A stretch of 64,000 nucleotides of DNA. Origin: JACIYW01 sp014359745. GTDB lineage: Bacteria; Pseudomonadota; Alphaproteobacteria; Rhodobacterales; Rhodobacteraceae. The DNA is taken from assembly GCA_050433985.1 (NCBI GenBank), contig JBNPWE010000011.1, forward strand, positions 1-64,000, read 5' to 3'. The notes beneath the pieces are model-generated. The model worked only from the letters and a program-made list of their open reading frames with translations. It was not told the origin of the DNA and did not search any database. How positions within the stretch are numbered: the stretch's first letter is position 1; each line of letters opens with the position of its first letter. This document shows positions 1 through 8,948 of this stretch, piece after piece. The position numbers and the translations under genes are program-made.

Positions 1-305
1 ATATCGGCATCCTGGCGCGCAAGCCCGATTACCTGCCCTATATCCGCGCGGCCCTGACCGAAGCGGCGGTGAAGGACTATTTCGCGCATCTGTGCCACGG
101 CCCGGTCGAACGGTTCGACCTGCCCGGCAGCCATGCCCTGAACTTCCTCCTCCACGAATCGCTGGGCGGCGGCGGCATCGCCTCGGTCCGCATCGATCCC
201 CAGGGCAAAGGCTTCGCCCAGATGCTGCTCGACATCGAAATCCCGGTGCCCGCAGAGCTGGCCGCGCGCGACGGGCTGAAAAAGTCTGAAGAAAGTGCGG
301 CGTGA
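1..305 (+). CDS. AtuA-family protein, C-terminal domain (partial, 5' end outside window)
   Basis: The reading frame is open from the left edge to a TGA at 303-305 and gives about 100 residues. It reads IGILARKP near the start and later LHESLGGGGIASVR and DPQGKGFAQMLLDIEIP. This is the pattern of the small ferredoxin-like C-terminal domain that follows the large DUF1446/AtuA domain in acyclic-terpene-utilisation AtuA proteins. The biochemical role of AtuA is unsettled; its gene travels with acyl-CoA carboxylases. The stop overlaps the next gene as TGATG, so it is the first visible member of the operon that follows. Without the N-terminal part the subfamily cannot be fixed. Confidence 0.72.
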   Translation, partial: IGILARKPDYLPYIRAALTEAAVKDYFAHLCHGPVERFDLPGSHALNFLLHESLGGGGIASVRIDPQGKGFAQMLLDIEIPVPAELAARDGLKKSEESAA

Positions 306-1096
306 TGTTGAACGTCACTAACGTCCAGATTGTCTATGACAACGTGATCGAAGCCGTGCGCGATGCGTCGATCTCTGTTGATCAGGGTCAGATTGTCACG
401 CTGCTGGGATCGAACGGGGCAGGGAAATCGACGATTCTCAAGGGAATTTCCGGTGTGCTCTATCCCGAGGAGGGCGACATCATCGGCGGGACGATCACCT
501 TCGATGGCAAAAGCCTGGTTGGCCGCAAACCCGACGAAATTGTGCGCGGCGGCGTTGTCATGGTTCCCGAGGGGCGGCAGTTGTTCGAGCCGCTGACAGT
601 CGAGGAAAACCTGATGATGGGCGGGATCACCCGCAGCCGTTCGGAGGCAGCGGAGGCGTTGGAATATATCTTCAGCATCTTTCCGCGCGTGAAAGAAAAA
701 CGCGGCATGATTGCGGGCTATCTGTCGGGCGGCGAACAGCAGATGGTGGCGATCGGCCGCGCCCTCATGTCCCGGCCGCGCCTGCTGATGCTGGACGAAC
801 CCAGCCTCGGGCTGGCGCCACAGATCATCGCCGAGATATTCTCTACCGTGACCGAACTGGTGAAGCAAGGCAACGTCTCGGTATTGCTGGTGGAGCAGAA
901 TGCCGAACTGGCGCTATCGATCGCAAACTACGGTTATATCATCGAAAACGGCCGCGTGGTGATGGATGGCACTCCGGCGAAGCTTCTGAACAACGAGGAC
1001 GTCAAGGAATTCTATCTGGGTTTCTCTGAATCCGGCCACAGACGCAACATGCGCGACGTCAAACACTACAAGAGACGCAAGAGGTGGCTGTCATGA
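305..1096 (+). CDS. livF: LIV-type ABC transporter ATPase (LivF-like)
   Basis: A 263-residue cytoplasmic ATPase of the branched-chain amino acid (HAAT) importer class. Walker A is GSNGAGKST, the signature is LSGGEQQ, Walker B is LLMLDEPSLGLAP, and the H-loop region carries LLVEQN, the LivF hallmark. ATG 305 overlaps the previous stop; a GTG at 302 would add one residue. It pairs with the following LivG-like ATPase (ATGA overlap). The nearby CoA ligase and carboxylase suggest the cargo is an organic acid rather than leucine, but that is inference. Confidence 0.93.
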   Translation: MLNVTNVQIVYDNVIEAVRDASISVDQGQIVTLLGSNGAGKSTILKGISGVLYPEEGDIIGGTITFDGKSLVGRKPDEIVRGGVVMVPEGRQLFEPLTVEENLMMGGITRSRSEAAEALEYIFSIFPRVKEKRGMIAGYLSGGEQQMVAIGRALMSRPRLLMLDEPSLGLAPQIIAEIFSTVTELVKQGNVSVLLVEQNAELALSIANYGYIIENGRVVMDGTPAKLLNNEDVKEFYLGFSESGHRRNMRDVKHYKRRKRWLS

Positions 1097-1881
1097 CGGT
1101 GCTGTTGCAGGTTGATAATCTGGTCAAGAAATTTGGCGGCGTGACAGCGGTCAACGATGTGAGCTTTCCGGTCCTCAAGGGAGAGATCTTCAGCCTGATC
1201 GGCCCCAACGGAGCCGGCAAGACCACGATGTTCAACATGATCAGTCGGGTTCTTCCGGTGACATCGGGCACAATCACCTTGGATGGCAAGGACATTACAC
1301 GCGCAGCACCCCACAAGATTGCGGCGCTTGGCATGGGGCGCACGTTCCAGAACCTGGCTGTGTTCAAGCATGCCAGCGTTGTCGATAATTTGCTGGTCGG
1401 ACGCCACAGCCACATGACGACCAGCGTTCTGGGGGGGGTTATCTTTGGTCCATCCACGCGGGAGGCGGAACGGGCGCACCGCAAGCGGGTCGAGGAGATC
1501 ATCGACTTTCTGGAAATCCAGCATGTCCGGGACGTTCCGGTGGGCGCTCTGGCCTACGGATTGCAGAAACGGGTCGAACTCGGTCGCGCTCTGGCCACGG
1601 AACCCAAGCTCTTGCTGCTGGATGAGATGGTTTCGGGGATGAACGCGGAGGAGACGGAAGACATCGCGCGCTTCATCCTCGATCTCAAGGAGGAGCTCGA
1701 GATCACAGTCATGATGATCGAACACGATATGGGGATCGTCACGGATATTTCCGACCATATCGCAGTGATGAACTTCGGTGAGCGGATCGCTTACGGCACG
1801 GCGGATGAGATTCGTGCCGATCCGCATGTGATCGAGGCTTATCTGGGGCACAAGCTGGATCAAGAAGTGGGGGCGGAATGA
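1093..1881 (+). CDS. livG: LIV-type ABC transporter ATPase (LivG-like)
   Basis: A 262-residue ATPase partner of the LivF-like protein. Walker A is GPNGAGKTT, the Q-loop region reads GRTFQNLAVF, the signature is LAYGLQKRVELGRAL, and the H-loop region is MMIEHDM. Walker B reads LLLLDEMVSGMN: the usual Pro after Asp-Glu is Met, while the catalytic Glu is kept. ATG 1093 overlaps the previous stop as ATGA and is preferred to an in-frame GTG at 1084. The 3' end overlaps the ligase gene in the same way, indicating translational coupling. Confidence 0.93.
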   Translation: MTVLLQVDNLVKKFGGVTAVNDVSFPVLKGEIFSLIGPNGAGKTTMFNMISRVLPVTSGTITLDGKDITRAAPHKIAALGMGRTFQNLAVFKHASVVDNLLVGRHSHMTTSVLGGVIFGPSTREAERAHRKRVEEIIDFLEIQHVRDVPVGALAYGLQKRVELGRALATEPKLLLLDEMVSGMNAEETEDIARFILDLKEELEITVMMIEHDMGIVTDISDHIAVMNFGERIAYGTADEIRADPHVIEAYLGHKLDQEVGAE

Positions 1882-3728
1882 CGTCTGAACTGGAACTGGC
1901 CCTCAAAGACGGCAATATCACCATGCCGCAATTGATGATGCACTGGGCCGATACCATTCCTGACGAACTCGCGATTCGGGAAAAGGACTTGGGAATCTGG
2001 AACCGGATCACCTGGGGCGAGTATTTCGCCAGGGTGCGCGGCTTTGCCCTTGGCCTTCACGCCATGGGCTTCGGGCGCGGCGACCGTCTGGCCATCGCCA
2101 GCGAAGACACGCCGGAATGGCTTTATTCCGACATCGCCACGCAGGCGCTTGGTGGCATGACCGTCGGCGTCTATCCGACCAACCCCTGGCCCGAGCTCGA
2201 CTATATCCTGAGACATTCCAAAAGCAGCATCATTGTTTGCGGGGATCAGGAACAGGTCGACAAGGTTTTGGACGCCGAAGCGAATAATGGTGCCTATCCC
2301 GACCTGAAGCTTATCGTTTGCGTCGATATGAAGGGGATGCGCGGCTATGACCGGACACGCCTGAAATCGTTTGACGAAGTTGTGCGGGACGGGCTGGATC
2401 ATGCCGCGGGCCAACCCAAGGACGCCGATTTCTTCCGTGATTGCGTAAAGGCGACCAAGCCCGATGATCCGGCGGTTGTGGTCTATACGTCGGGCACCAC
2501 TGGCCCGCCGAAAGGTGCGCTGTTGTCGCATCGCAACCTGGTTGTGGCGTCTTATCCTCTGATCAATCAGTTCAACTTGACGCGCGAGCGGTATTCCGTG
2601 GTTTGTTATCTGCCGCTTTGCCATGTGGCAGAACGGATATTCTCTACTGTTCTCAGCCTGATGATCGGCGGCGAGGTGAATTTCGCCGAGTCCATCGACA
2701 CGGTGCAGATCAACCTGCGAGAAATCGCGCCACAGGTGTTTCTCGGCGTGCCGCGAATCTGGGAAAAGCTGCAGTACAGCGCGTCGATCCGGATTCAGGA
2801 TGCGCGACCCATGGCACAGCGGATCTACCGCTGGGGACTTGATCTGGGACAGGCACATTTCCGCAAGATTGAGGCCGGTGGACAACTGACCCCGATGGAG
2901 CGCGTCAAGCATTTCGCAGCCAGGATATTTGTCTTCAACCCGCTGAAACGGTTCATGGGTATCGACAAGGTGCATTCCGGTTTTGTCGGCGGCGCATCCA
3001 TTTCGCCCGAGGTCGTCCGGTTCTTCCGCGTTATCGGCGCCCCGCTCTATCAGGTTTATGGCATGACCGAATCGGCCGGTCTGGCGTTCTTTCAGAACGC
3101 TGACAAGGCCACTGTCGGGGCTGCGGGTGTCGCTGCACCGGGCCTTCAATACCGGATAGCCAAGGATGGCGAGTTGGAGATCAAACACCCAAGCGTCTTT
3201 CTCGGGTATCTCGACAATGAAAAGGCGACGAAAGAAACCGTTATTGATGGCTGGTTGCAGACCGGCGATGTGGTCGAGCAGCTGGACAACGGCGAAATCG
3301 CTATCGTCGACCGAAAGAAGTCCATCATCATCACGTCGGGCGGAAAGAACATCACACCGTCTGAAATCGAAAACGCCTTGAAGGATTCGATTTACATCGC
3401 CGAGGCGATCGTGGTCGGCGAGGGGCGGAACTTTCTTGGGGCGCTGTTGCAGATCGACTATGATTCCGTCGGAAAATGGGCGCAAGCCCAAGGCCTTGCC
3501 TATACCACGTTCAGCCATCTTTCGAGTCTGGAGCCGGTCAGGGACCTCATCTCCAAGGAAGTGGCGCGGGTGAATGATACCTTTGCGCGGGTCGAGAACA
3601 TTCGAAAATTCGTGCTTCTGAAAAAGGAGCTTGACCATGACGACGGCGAAATGACCGCCACGCAGAAAGTGCGGCGCAATGTCATAGAGACAAAATTCCA
3701 ATCCGAGATGGCGGAAATCTACGGCTAA
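1878..3728 (+). CDS. AMP-forming acyl-CoA synthetase (long-chain FadD type)
   Basis: A 616-residue ANL-superfamily ligase that would activate a carboxylic acid to its CoA thioester through an acyl-adenylate. The P-loop is YTSGTTGPPKGALLSH near residue 205. YGMTESAG lies near residue 395, and DGWLQTGDVV, then DRKKSIIITSGGKNI, follow. The length and the LPLCHVAER block fit the long-chain FAA1/FadD15 class, which keeps a shortened C-terminal domain. It sits inside an ABC importer operon, between ATPase and permease genes, so it probably activates the imported substrate. In an Atu-like pathway this would be the AtuH role; the real substrate cannot be read from the sequence. Confidence 0.9.
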   Translation: MTSELELALKDGNITMPQLMMHWADTIPDELAIREKDLGIWNRITWGEYFARVRGFALGLHAMGFGRGDRLAIASEDTPEWLYSDIATQALGGMTVGVYPTNPWPELDYILRHSKSSIIVCGDQEQVDKVLDAEANNGAYPDLKLIVCVDMKGMRGYDRTRLKSFDEVVRDGLDHAAGQPKDADFFRDCVKATKPDDPAVVVYTSGTTGPPKGALLSHRNLVVASYPLINQFNLTRERYSVVCYLPLCHVAERIFSTVLSLMIGGEVNFAESIDTVQINLREIAPQVFLGVPRIWEKLQYSASIRIQDARPMAQRIYRWGLDLGQAHFRKIEAGGQLTPMERVKHFAARIFVFNPLKRFMGIDKVHSGFVGGASISPEVVRFFRVIGAPLYQVYGMTESAGLAFFQNADKATVGAAGVAAPGLQYRIAKDGELEIKHPSVFLGYLDNEKATKETVIDGWLQTGDVVEQLDNGEIAIVDRKKSIIITSGGKNITPSEIENALKDSIYIAEAIVVGEGRNFLGALLQIDYDSVGKWAQAQGLAYTTFSHLSSLEPVRDLISKEVARVNDTFARVENIRKFVLLKKELDHDDGEMTATQKVRRNVIETKFQSEMAEIYG

Positions 3729-3740
3729 GGGGGGAAGAGA

Positions 3741-4613
3741 TTGGACTATTTCATATTGCTCAGCGTTTCGGGGGTCGCCATGGGCGTGATCTACGGCCTC
3801 ATCGGGATGGGCTATGCTCTGATCTTCAAGGCCACGAGCGTCGTTAATTTCGCACAGGGTGAAGTCATGATGCTGATTTCATACATGGCCTTTTCAATCG
3901 CCAGTTCCTGGAGCCTGCCGTTCTGGGGGTTGCTGTTGGTCTGCGTCGCGCTTTCGGCCGTGGTCGGCCTGGTGATCGAGCGGGTCTTTATCCGCCCGAT
4001 GCTGGGACAGGACGTGTTTTCAACCGTGATGGTCACCATCGGGCTGGCGGTGATGATACGTGCGGTGGTGGTCATGATCTGGGGGGCCGACCCCATGGTC
4101 CTACCCACCGACATTGGTGACAGTGGCGTCGAGTTCGGCCTGGTTTTCCTTTATACTTCGCAGCTCTATGCCATTGGTCTGCTGGCGCTTTGTGTGATCG
4201 GAATGTGGGTTTTCCTGCGATTTTCGCGCATGGGCGTTGCCATGCGGGCCACGGCGGCGCGTGAAACCACGGCGCTGCTGATGGGCATCAACGTAACGCG
4301 TGTTTATGCGCTGGCCTGGGCCATTGCGGCGGTCATCGCCGGGTTGGCCGGGGTCTTGCTGGGAACGATCTATGGCCTGGGACCGGATATGTGGACGCAG
4401 GGCCTGCGTGCCTTCCCGGCAGTTATTCTCGGCGGTCTGGATTCGGTGTTCGGTGCGGCGATTTCAGGCATTCTCATCGGCCTCCTGGAAAACCTGTCCG
4501 AAGGCTATATCGGGCAGGGGCTGAAAGAGATTTCCGGTTTTCTGGTCATTCTGGTGGTTCTGATGATCCGTCCCTACGGATTGTTTGGGACGCCCGAAAT
4601 CGAAAGGGTCTGA
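3741..4613 (+). CDS. livH: LIV-type ABC transporter permease (LivH-like)
   Basis: A 290-residue polytopic inner-membrane permease. It has the family features GVIYGLIGMGYALIFK in the first helix, FAQGEVMM after it, and the cytoplasmic coupling segment RATAARETTALLMGIN before ALAWAIAAVIAGLAG. The start is TTG 3741, preceded by a purine-rich GGGGGGAAGAGA ribosome site; no ATG fits the conserved N-terminus. It lies 12 bases after the ligase stop and 3 bases before the second permease, in one operon. Confidence 0.93.
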   Translation: MDYFILLSVSGVAMGVIYGLIGMGYALIFKATSVVNFAQGEVMMLISYMAFSIASSWSLPFWGLLLVCVALSAVVGLVIERVFIRPMLGQDVFSTVMVTIGLAVMIRAVVVMIWGADPMVLPTDIGDSGVEFGLVFLYTSQLYAIGLLALCVIGMWVFLRFSRMGVAMRATAARETTALLMGINVTRVYALAWAIAAVIAGLAGVLLGTIYGLGPDMWTQGLRAFPAVILGGLDSVFGAAISGILIGLLENLSEGYIGQGLKEISGFLVILVVLMIRPYGLFGTPEIERV

Positions 4614-4616
4614 GCC

Positions 4617-5654
4617 ATGCGCACGGGAGTTATTCAGGAAAGCTATGGCGAACTGATATCGCTGTTCCGCAATCCAACGCAGACCTATTGGACATGGGCG
4701 CTCGCGATCATTTCGCTGGCCGCACCATTGGTGCTGACCAGTCATGTGACGTCGCTGGTCAACGGGATGATGATTGCGGCCGTCGGGGTCATCGGTCTGA
4801 ATCTTCTGACCGGAACCACGGGTCTGATTTCCTTTGGCCACGCCGGGTTCCTGGCTGTCGGCGGCTATACCGCGGCCATCCTCTCGGCCGATTACGGCAT
4901 ACCCTTGTGGCTGTGTCTGCCGGCCGGCGGGCTGATGGCGGCGGCGTTCGGGTTGTTGGTCGGGATACCGTCGTTGCGGCTGAAGGGGCTGTACCTTGCC
5001 ATCACAACGCTGGCCTTTACCATCATCATCACCCATATCATCCTGAGTGCCGAAAGCATCACGCACGGCTCTTCCGGCATATCGACGCCCAAGCCCGCGA
5101 TCTTCGGGCTGGAACTGGCGACAGACAAATCGTTCTACTATCTGATCCTGGCGATCTTGACGCTGGCCGTTCTGGGGTCCGCCAACATCAAACGCAGTCG
5201 CATCGGCCGCGCCTTTCTGGCGATCCGCGAACAGGATATCGCCGCCCGTGCGATGGGTGTCCCGGTGGCACGTTACAAGCTTTATGCCTTTGTCGTCAGC
5301 TCGTTTTATGCGGGCATGGCGGGCGCGCTGATGGCCTATCACATCCGTTTTGTAAACGTCGACAGCTTTAGCCTGATCCTCTCGATCGAGGCTGTTTCCA
5401 TGATCATCGTTGGCGGTCTCGGATCCACTGCCGGGGCTGTCATCGGTGTGGTCTTCGTGCTGGGGCTGGCCGAGGTCTTGAACTATGTGATCAATATGAC
5501 GGGCGGGTCGCTGGGATCACTGTCGGCGCTTGAACTGAAAGGGTTCATTTACGGTCTGACCATCGTGCTTTTCCTGCGGTTCGAGCCGGATGGGCTGATG
5601 GGGATCTATCGCGAATACAAGAACCGATGGACCAACTGGCCATTCAGATACTGA
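4617..5654 (+). CDS. livM: LIV-type ABC transporter permease (LivM-like)
   Basis: A 345-residue polytopic permease, partner of the LivH-like protein. It shows LNLLTGTTGLISFGHAGF, the coupling-helix segment FLAIREQDIAARAMGV, and SIEAVSMIIVGGLGS towards the C-terminus. Length and motif order match LivM. The start is ATG 4617, three bases after the livH stop. The two permeases and two ATPases form a complete translocator, with the binding protein encoded immediately downstream. Confidence 0.93.
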   Translation: MRTGVIQESYGELISLFRNPTQTYWTWALAIISLAAPLVLTSHVTSLVNGMMIAAVGVIGLNLLTGTTGLISFGHAGFLAVGGYTAAILSADYGIPLWLCLPAGGLMAAAFGLLVGIPSLRLKGLYLAITTLAFTIIITHIILSAESITHGSSGISTPKPAIFGLELATDKSFYYLILAILTLAVLGSANIKRSRIGRAFLAIREQDIAARAMGVPVARYKLYAFVVSSFYAGMAGALMAYHIRFVNVDSFSLILSIEAVSMIIVGGLGSTAGAVIGVVFVLGLAEVLNYVINMTGGSLGSLSALELKGFIYGLTIVLFLRFEPDGLMGIYREYKNRWTNWPFRY

Positions 5655-5699
5655 TACGGACGGTCCAGAAGGATGGGCCATAAAAAGGGAGAAGAAACA

Positions 5700-6890
5700 A
5701 TGAACTGGCTTTTGAAAGGGACGCTGTCCGCCGCTCTTCTGGCGATCGGAACCGCCGGTGCAATGGCGGAACCCGGCGTTACCGACGACAAGATCATTCT
5801 GGGCGCCGTGGATCCGTTGACCGGCCCGCCCAGCCTTCTGGGCAAGGCGCATTCACTTGCGCTGAAAGTCTGGCAAGAAGATGTGAACGCCCGTGGCGGC
5901 ATCAACGGCCGCAAGGTGGAGATCGTGTTCGAAGATGACGGATACGTTCCGGCGCGCGCGCTTCAGGCGCTGAAGAAGATGGTTGAGGTCGATGACATCT
6001 TCGGGCTGATCGGCACCTCGGGCAGTTCGCAACTGGCAGCCATGATGCCCCTGATCAACGAACTCGGCATCCCGACACTCAACAACATGGCGGTGAATTC
6101 GCACCATTTCGATCCGCCGTTGAATCCGCTGTTCGTGGTCGGACCGACCTATTGCCAGGAAATTGCCGCCGGCATGAAGTATCTCGTCGAAGACCTGGGC
6201 CTGAAAGACGGTAAATACGCCATCGTCTATCAGGACGACGAATTCGGCGATGATGTCCGCTGTGGCTATCTCGCGGGCATCGAGAAATACGGTCTGGACA
6301 ACGTGCTGGAAGTGAAATTCAAGCGCGGCCAAAAGGATTTCTCGGCCGAAATGCTGCGGGCACGAGCCGCAGGCGTGAACGTGCTGGTTTCCGGCGGCGT
6401 CGTGGCCGAGCACTCGATCCTGCTGAAGGAAGCCGCCAAGAACCGGATGGATATCACGTTCCTCGGTGCCCATTCCGCTCATCTGACCCCGGTTCAGGCG
6501 TTGGCCGAAAGTGCAGGCGACGGTTACTATGCGGCGGACTATGTGCCCCCGCTGACCGCACTTGAGGTTCCGGGCGTGGCAAAGTTCATGGAACTGACCA
6601 AAACATATCTCAGCGACGCCGAACGGGATTCGCTGAACCGGTACTCGCTGGCGGGCTATGCCGGGGCCCTGATTTTCGAGCACGCTATGGCCGAGTGCGG
6701 CGCTGACCTGACCCGGGCCTGCGTCATTGACAAACTGGAAGGTCTGGACGGGTTCGAAACCGATGGCCTGCTGGGGCCGGTCACCTATGGCAAAGGCAAG
6801 CGGCACGCGCCCACCGCAGTGACCGTTCTGCAATCCAACGCCAAGGACAAATCGTTCTCGATCGTGTCCGAGCGGATGGAAATCGAATGA
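5700..6890 (+). CDS. Periplasmic substrate-binding protein of the LIV-type ABC transporter
   Basis: A 396-residue type I periplasmic binding protein. ATG 5700 has GGGAGAAG eight bases upstream and is followed by a Sec signal peptide (MNWLLKGTLSAALLAIGTAG, cleavage after AMA). An in-frame start at 5673 would put a charged tail before the signal and is rejected. DPLTGPPSLLGKAHS near the mature N-terminus, then EIVFEDDGY and IGTSGSSQLAAMMPL, follow the Leu/Ile/Val-binding fold. Four internal Cys are present. The ligand is unknown; the operon context favours a branched or terpenoid acid. Confidence 0.9.
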   Translation: MNWLLKGTLSAALLAIGTAGAMAEPGVTDDKIILGAVDPLTGPPSLLGKAHSLALKVWQEDVNARGGINGRKVEIVFEDDGYVPARALQALKKMVEVDDIFGLIGTSGSSQLAAMMPLINELGIPTLNNMAVNSHHFDPPLNPLFVVGPTYCQEIAAGMKYLVEDLGLKDGKYAIVYQDDEFGDDVRCGYLAGIEKYGLDNVLEVKFKRGQKDFSAEMLRARAAGVNVLVSGGVVAEHSILLKEAAKNRMDITFLGAHSAHLTPVQALAESAGDGYYAADYVPPLTALEVPGVAKFMELTKTYLSDAERDSLNRYSLAGYAGALIFEHAMAECGADLTRACVIDKLEGLDGFETDGLLGPVTYGKGKRHAPTAVTVLQSNAKDKSFSIVSERMEIE

Positions 6891-6914
6891 TCTGCTGACA
6901 TTTCCTTGAAAACC

Positions 6915-6940
6915 CTCTCCCTGCGAGCACGCGGGGAGAG
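6915..6940 (+). other. Intercistronic stem-loop between binding-protein gene and carboxylase genes
   Basis: An 11-bp inverted repeat (CTCTCCCTGCG / CGCGGGGAGAG, one G-T pair) with a four-base AGCA loop lies in the 76-base gap after the binding-protein gene. No T-run follows, so it is not a standard intrinsic terminator. It could protect the 3' end of a more abundant upstream transcript, as is common after binding-protein genes. Confidence 0.5.
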
Positions 6941-6966
6941 ACCCAAAATGAGGACGACAGCCGGAA

Positions 6967-8439
6967 ATGAGCATCAAGAAACTTCTCGTGGCCAACCGGG
7001 GTGAAATCGCCGCCCGCGTGGTGCGTACAGCCCGTGCCATCGGTATCAGGACCGCGGTTCTGCGGCATCCCGCGGAGGTCGATGCCCCGGCCCATCTGAT
7101 CGCCGACGAGGTCGTGACGATCGAAGGGCCAACGCCCGTTGCCGCCTATCTCGACATTGCGCAGATCGTCGCGGCGGCAAGGCGGATCGGTGCCGATGCG
7201 GTGCATCCCGGCTATGGTTTCCTGGCCGAGAATGCCGGTTTCGTTAGGGCGCTGGATGCTGAGGGTATCGTCTTTGTCGGCCCCACCGGGGATGTCATCG
7301 ACCTGATGGGCGACAAGGTCCGCGCCCGCGCCTTTGTCGAGGCGCGCGGCTTTCCGGTCGCCCCCTCGGCGATCGAGGATGACGACCCGGCGACATTCGT
7401 CGAACGTGCCCGCGCCCTGGGCTATCCGCTGCTGATCAAGCCCTCGGCGGGCGGCGGCGGCAAGGGGATGCGCATCGTGCGCGAGGACGGCGCGCTTGCA
7501 GCCGAGATCGACACCGCGCGCCGCGAAGGCGAGCGGTACTTCGGCGACGGTCGGCTGTTTGTCGAACGCTATATCCAGCGCCCGCGCCATATCGAGGTGC
7601 AGGTGATGGGCGACGGGCAGGGCAACGTGGTGCATTTCTGGGAGCGCGAATGCTCGATCCAGCGCCGCTTCCAGAAGATCATCGAGGAAACGCCCTCGCC
7701 CGCGCTCTCGCCCGAACAGCGGCAGGACATCTGCGAAACCGCCGCCGGGATCGCCCGCGCCGTCAACTATCGCGGTGCCGGAACGGTCGAGTTCATCTAT
7801 GCCCCCGACGGGGCCTTTTACTTTCTCGAAATGAACACCCGCCTTCAGGTCGAACATCCCGTGACCGAGATGGTCACGGGCTTCGATCTGGTCGCCGAAC
7901 AGTTGCGCATCGCGGCGGGTGAGCCGCTGGGGCTGAAACAGGGCGATATCGGCCAGACCGGTCATTCGATCGAGCTGCGCATCTGCGCCGAGGATGCCGG
8001 GGCCGATTTCCGGCCCGCCATCGGCGACATCCTGCTGCTGGACGAGCCCACCGGCCCCGGTGTACGGGTGGACAGCGGCATTCTGGACGGCGGCAAGGTC
8101 ACGGCTGATTTCGATCCGATGCTGTCGAAACTGATCGTGCATGGTCGCGACCGCGACGAAGCCATCGCGCGGGCACGCCGCGCCGCGCAGGACTATGTCA
8201 TTCTGGGGGTCACAACCAATCTGGGTTACCTGGATGTGATCCTTGCCCATCCGAAATTCCGCTCCGGCGATGTATCGACCGGGTTCCTCGCCGAGGAAGC
8301 GGAGGCATTGAAGCAAGAACAAGATCCCGCCAGCACCGACATTCTGGCGACTGCTACCGTGCTTTCGGATGCGCGCCTTGTGAAAGCAGTGGAAAGCGTG
8401 CCCGAAATTTACCGAATGATGGGGAGCTGGAGAAACTGA
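6967..8439 (+). CDS. Acyl-CoA carboxylase, biotin carboxylase subunit
   Basis: A 490-residue biotin carboxylase that would carboxylate biotin with ATP and bicarbonate. The N-terminus reads LLVANRGEIAARVVRTAR, the ATP-grasp glycine loop is KPSAGGGGKGMRIV near residue 160, and EMNTRLQVEHPVTE lies near residue 290. The usual AVYSDAD segment is AVLRHPAEVDAP. It ends where fused alpha subunits of methylcrotonyl- or geranyl-CoA carboxylase continue into the linker and biotin domains. Those are encoded by the next gene, in another frame, with a TGATG overlap. Confidence 0.93.
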   Translation: MSIKKLLVANRGEIAARVVRTARAIGIRTAVLRHPAEVDAPAHLIADEVVTIEGPTPVAAYLDIAQIVAAARRIGADAVHPGYGFLAENAGFVRALDAEGIVFVGPTGDVIDLMGDKVRARAFVEARGFPVAPSAIEDDDPATFVERARALGYPLLIKPSAGGGGKGMRIVREDGALAAEIDTARREGERYFGDGRLFVERYIQRPRHIEVQVMGDGQGNVVHFWERECSIQRRFQKIIEETPSPALSPEQRQDICETAAGIARAVNYRGAGTVEFIYAPDGAFYFLEMNTRLQVEHPVTEMVTGFDLVAEQLRIAAGEPLGLKQGDIGQTGHSIELRICAEDAGADFRPAIGDILLLDEPTGPGVRVDSGILDGGKVTADFDPMLSKLIVHGRDRDEAIARARRAAQDYVILGVTTNLGYLDVILAHPKFRSGDVSTGFLAEEAEALKQEQDPASTDILATATVLSDARLVKAVESVPEIYRMMGSWRN

Positions 8440-8948
8440 TGCGCCGCATTCTGGAAATCGACGGGAAAGAGATCCCGGTCTGGCTGGCCGCAACAGCCCG
8501 GACCCATGTCCTGCATATGGATGAGCGCGAAATTCCTTGCGCTCTTGAAGAAACGGCTGGGAGGGGTGCCTACACGCTCGTGCTGGACGGCACCCGCATC
8601 CCGATGCGCATCGCCGTGGGCGAAGGCGCAACATTCATCCACGTCAATGGCCGTGCCTATGAAATTGGCCGGATCGATCCGGCCGAAACCCTCGGCAACG
8701 CCGGAAGCGGTGCGTCGCAGGACCAGATGATCGCGCCAATGCCCGGTGTCGTGGTGTCGGTGTCCGTGGCGCCCGGTGACGCAGTGACGGAAGGCCAGGC
8801 GCTGCTGGTGATCGAAAGCATGAAGCTGGAAACCACGATCACAGCCCCGCGCGACGGTATCGTCGCCGAGGTTCCGTTCACCACAGGCGCCAGTTTCGGC
8901 GGCAAGGAGGTCTTGCTGCGTCTGGAACCGCAGGAGGAGACGGTCTGA
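8439..8948 (+). CDS. Acyl-CoA carboxylase, biotin carboxyl carrier subunit
   Basis: A 169-residue protein. The first 95 or so residues resemble the linker/BT-like part of carboxylase alpha subunits. The C-terminal 75 form a biotinyl domain with the attachment lysine in VIESMKLETTI. Added to the 490 residues of the preceding gene this makes 659, close to a normal fused alpha subunit. The ATG overlaps the previous stop (TGATG), and the carboxyltransferase gene follows with the same overlap. Biotin ligase would modify Lys about 127. The split could be natural or a fixed frameshift with reinitiation. Confidence 0.92.
   Translation: MRRILEIDGKEIPVWLAATARTHVLHMDEREIPCALEETAGRGAYTLVLDGTRIPMRIAVGEGATFIHVNGRAYEIGRIDPAETLGNAGSGASQDQMIAPMPGVVVSVSVAPGDAVTEGQALLVIESMKLETTITAPRDGIVAEVPFTTGASFGGKEVLLRLEPQEETV

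Noticed and set aside
1860..3701. 613-codon open frame antisense to the acyl-CoA synthetase gene
   Set aside because: It mirrors the codon pattern of the real gene in GC-rich DNA. No family motif or ribosome site is seen, and the + strand protein is unmistakable.
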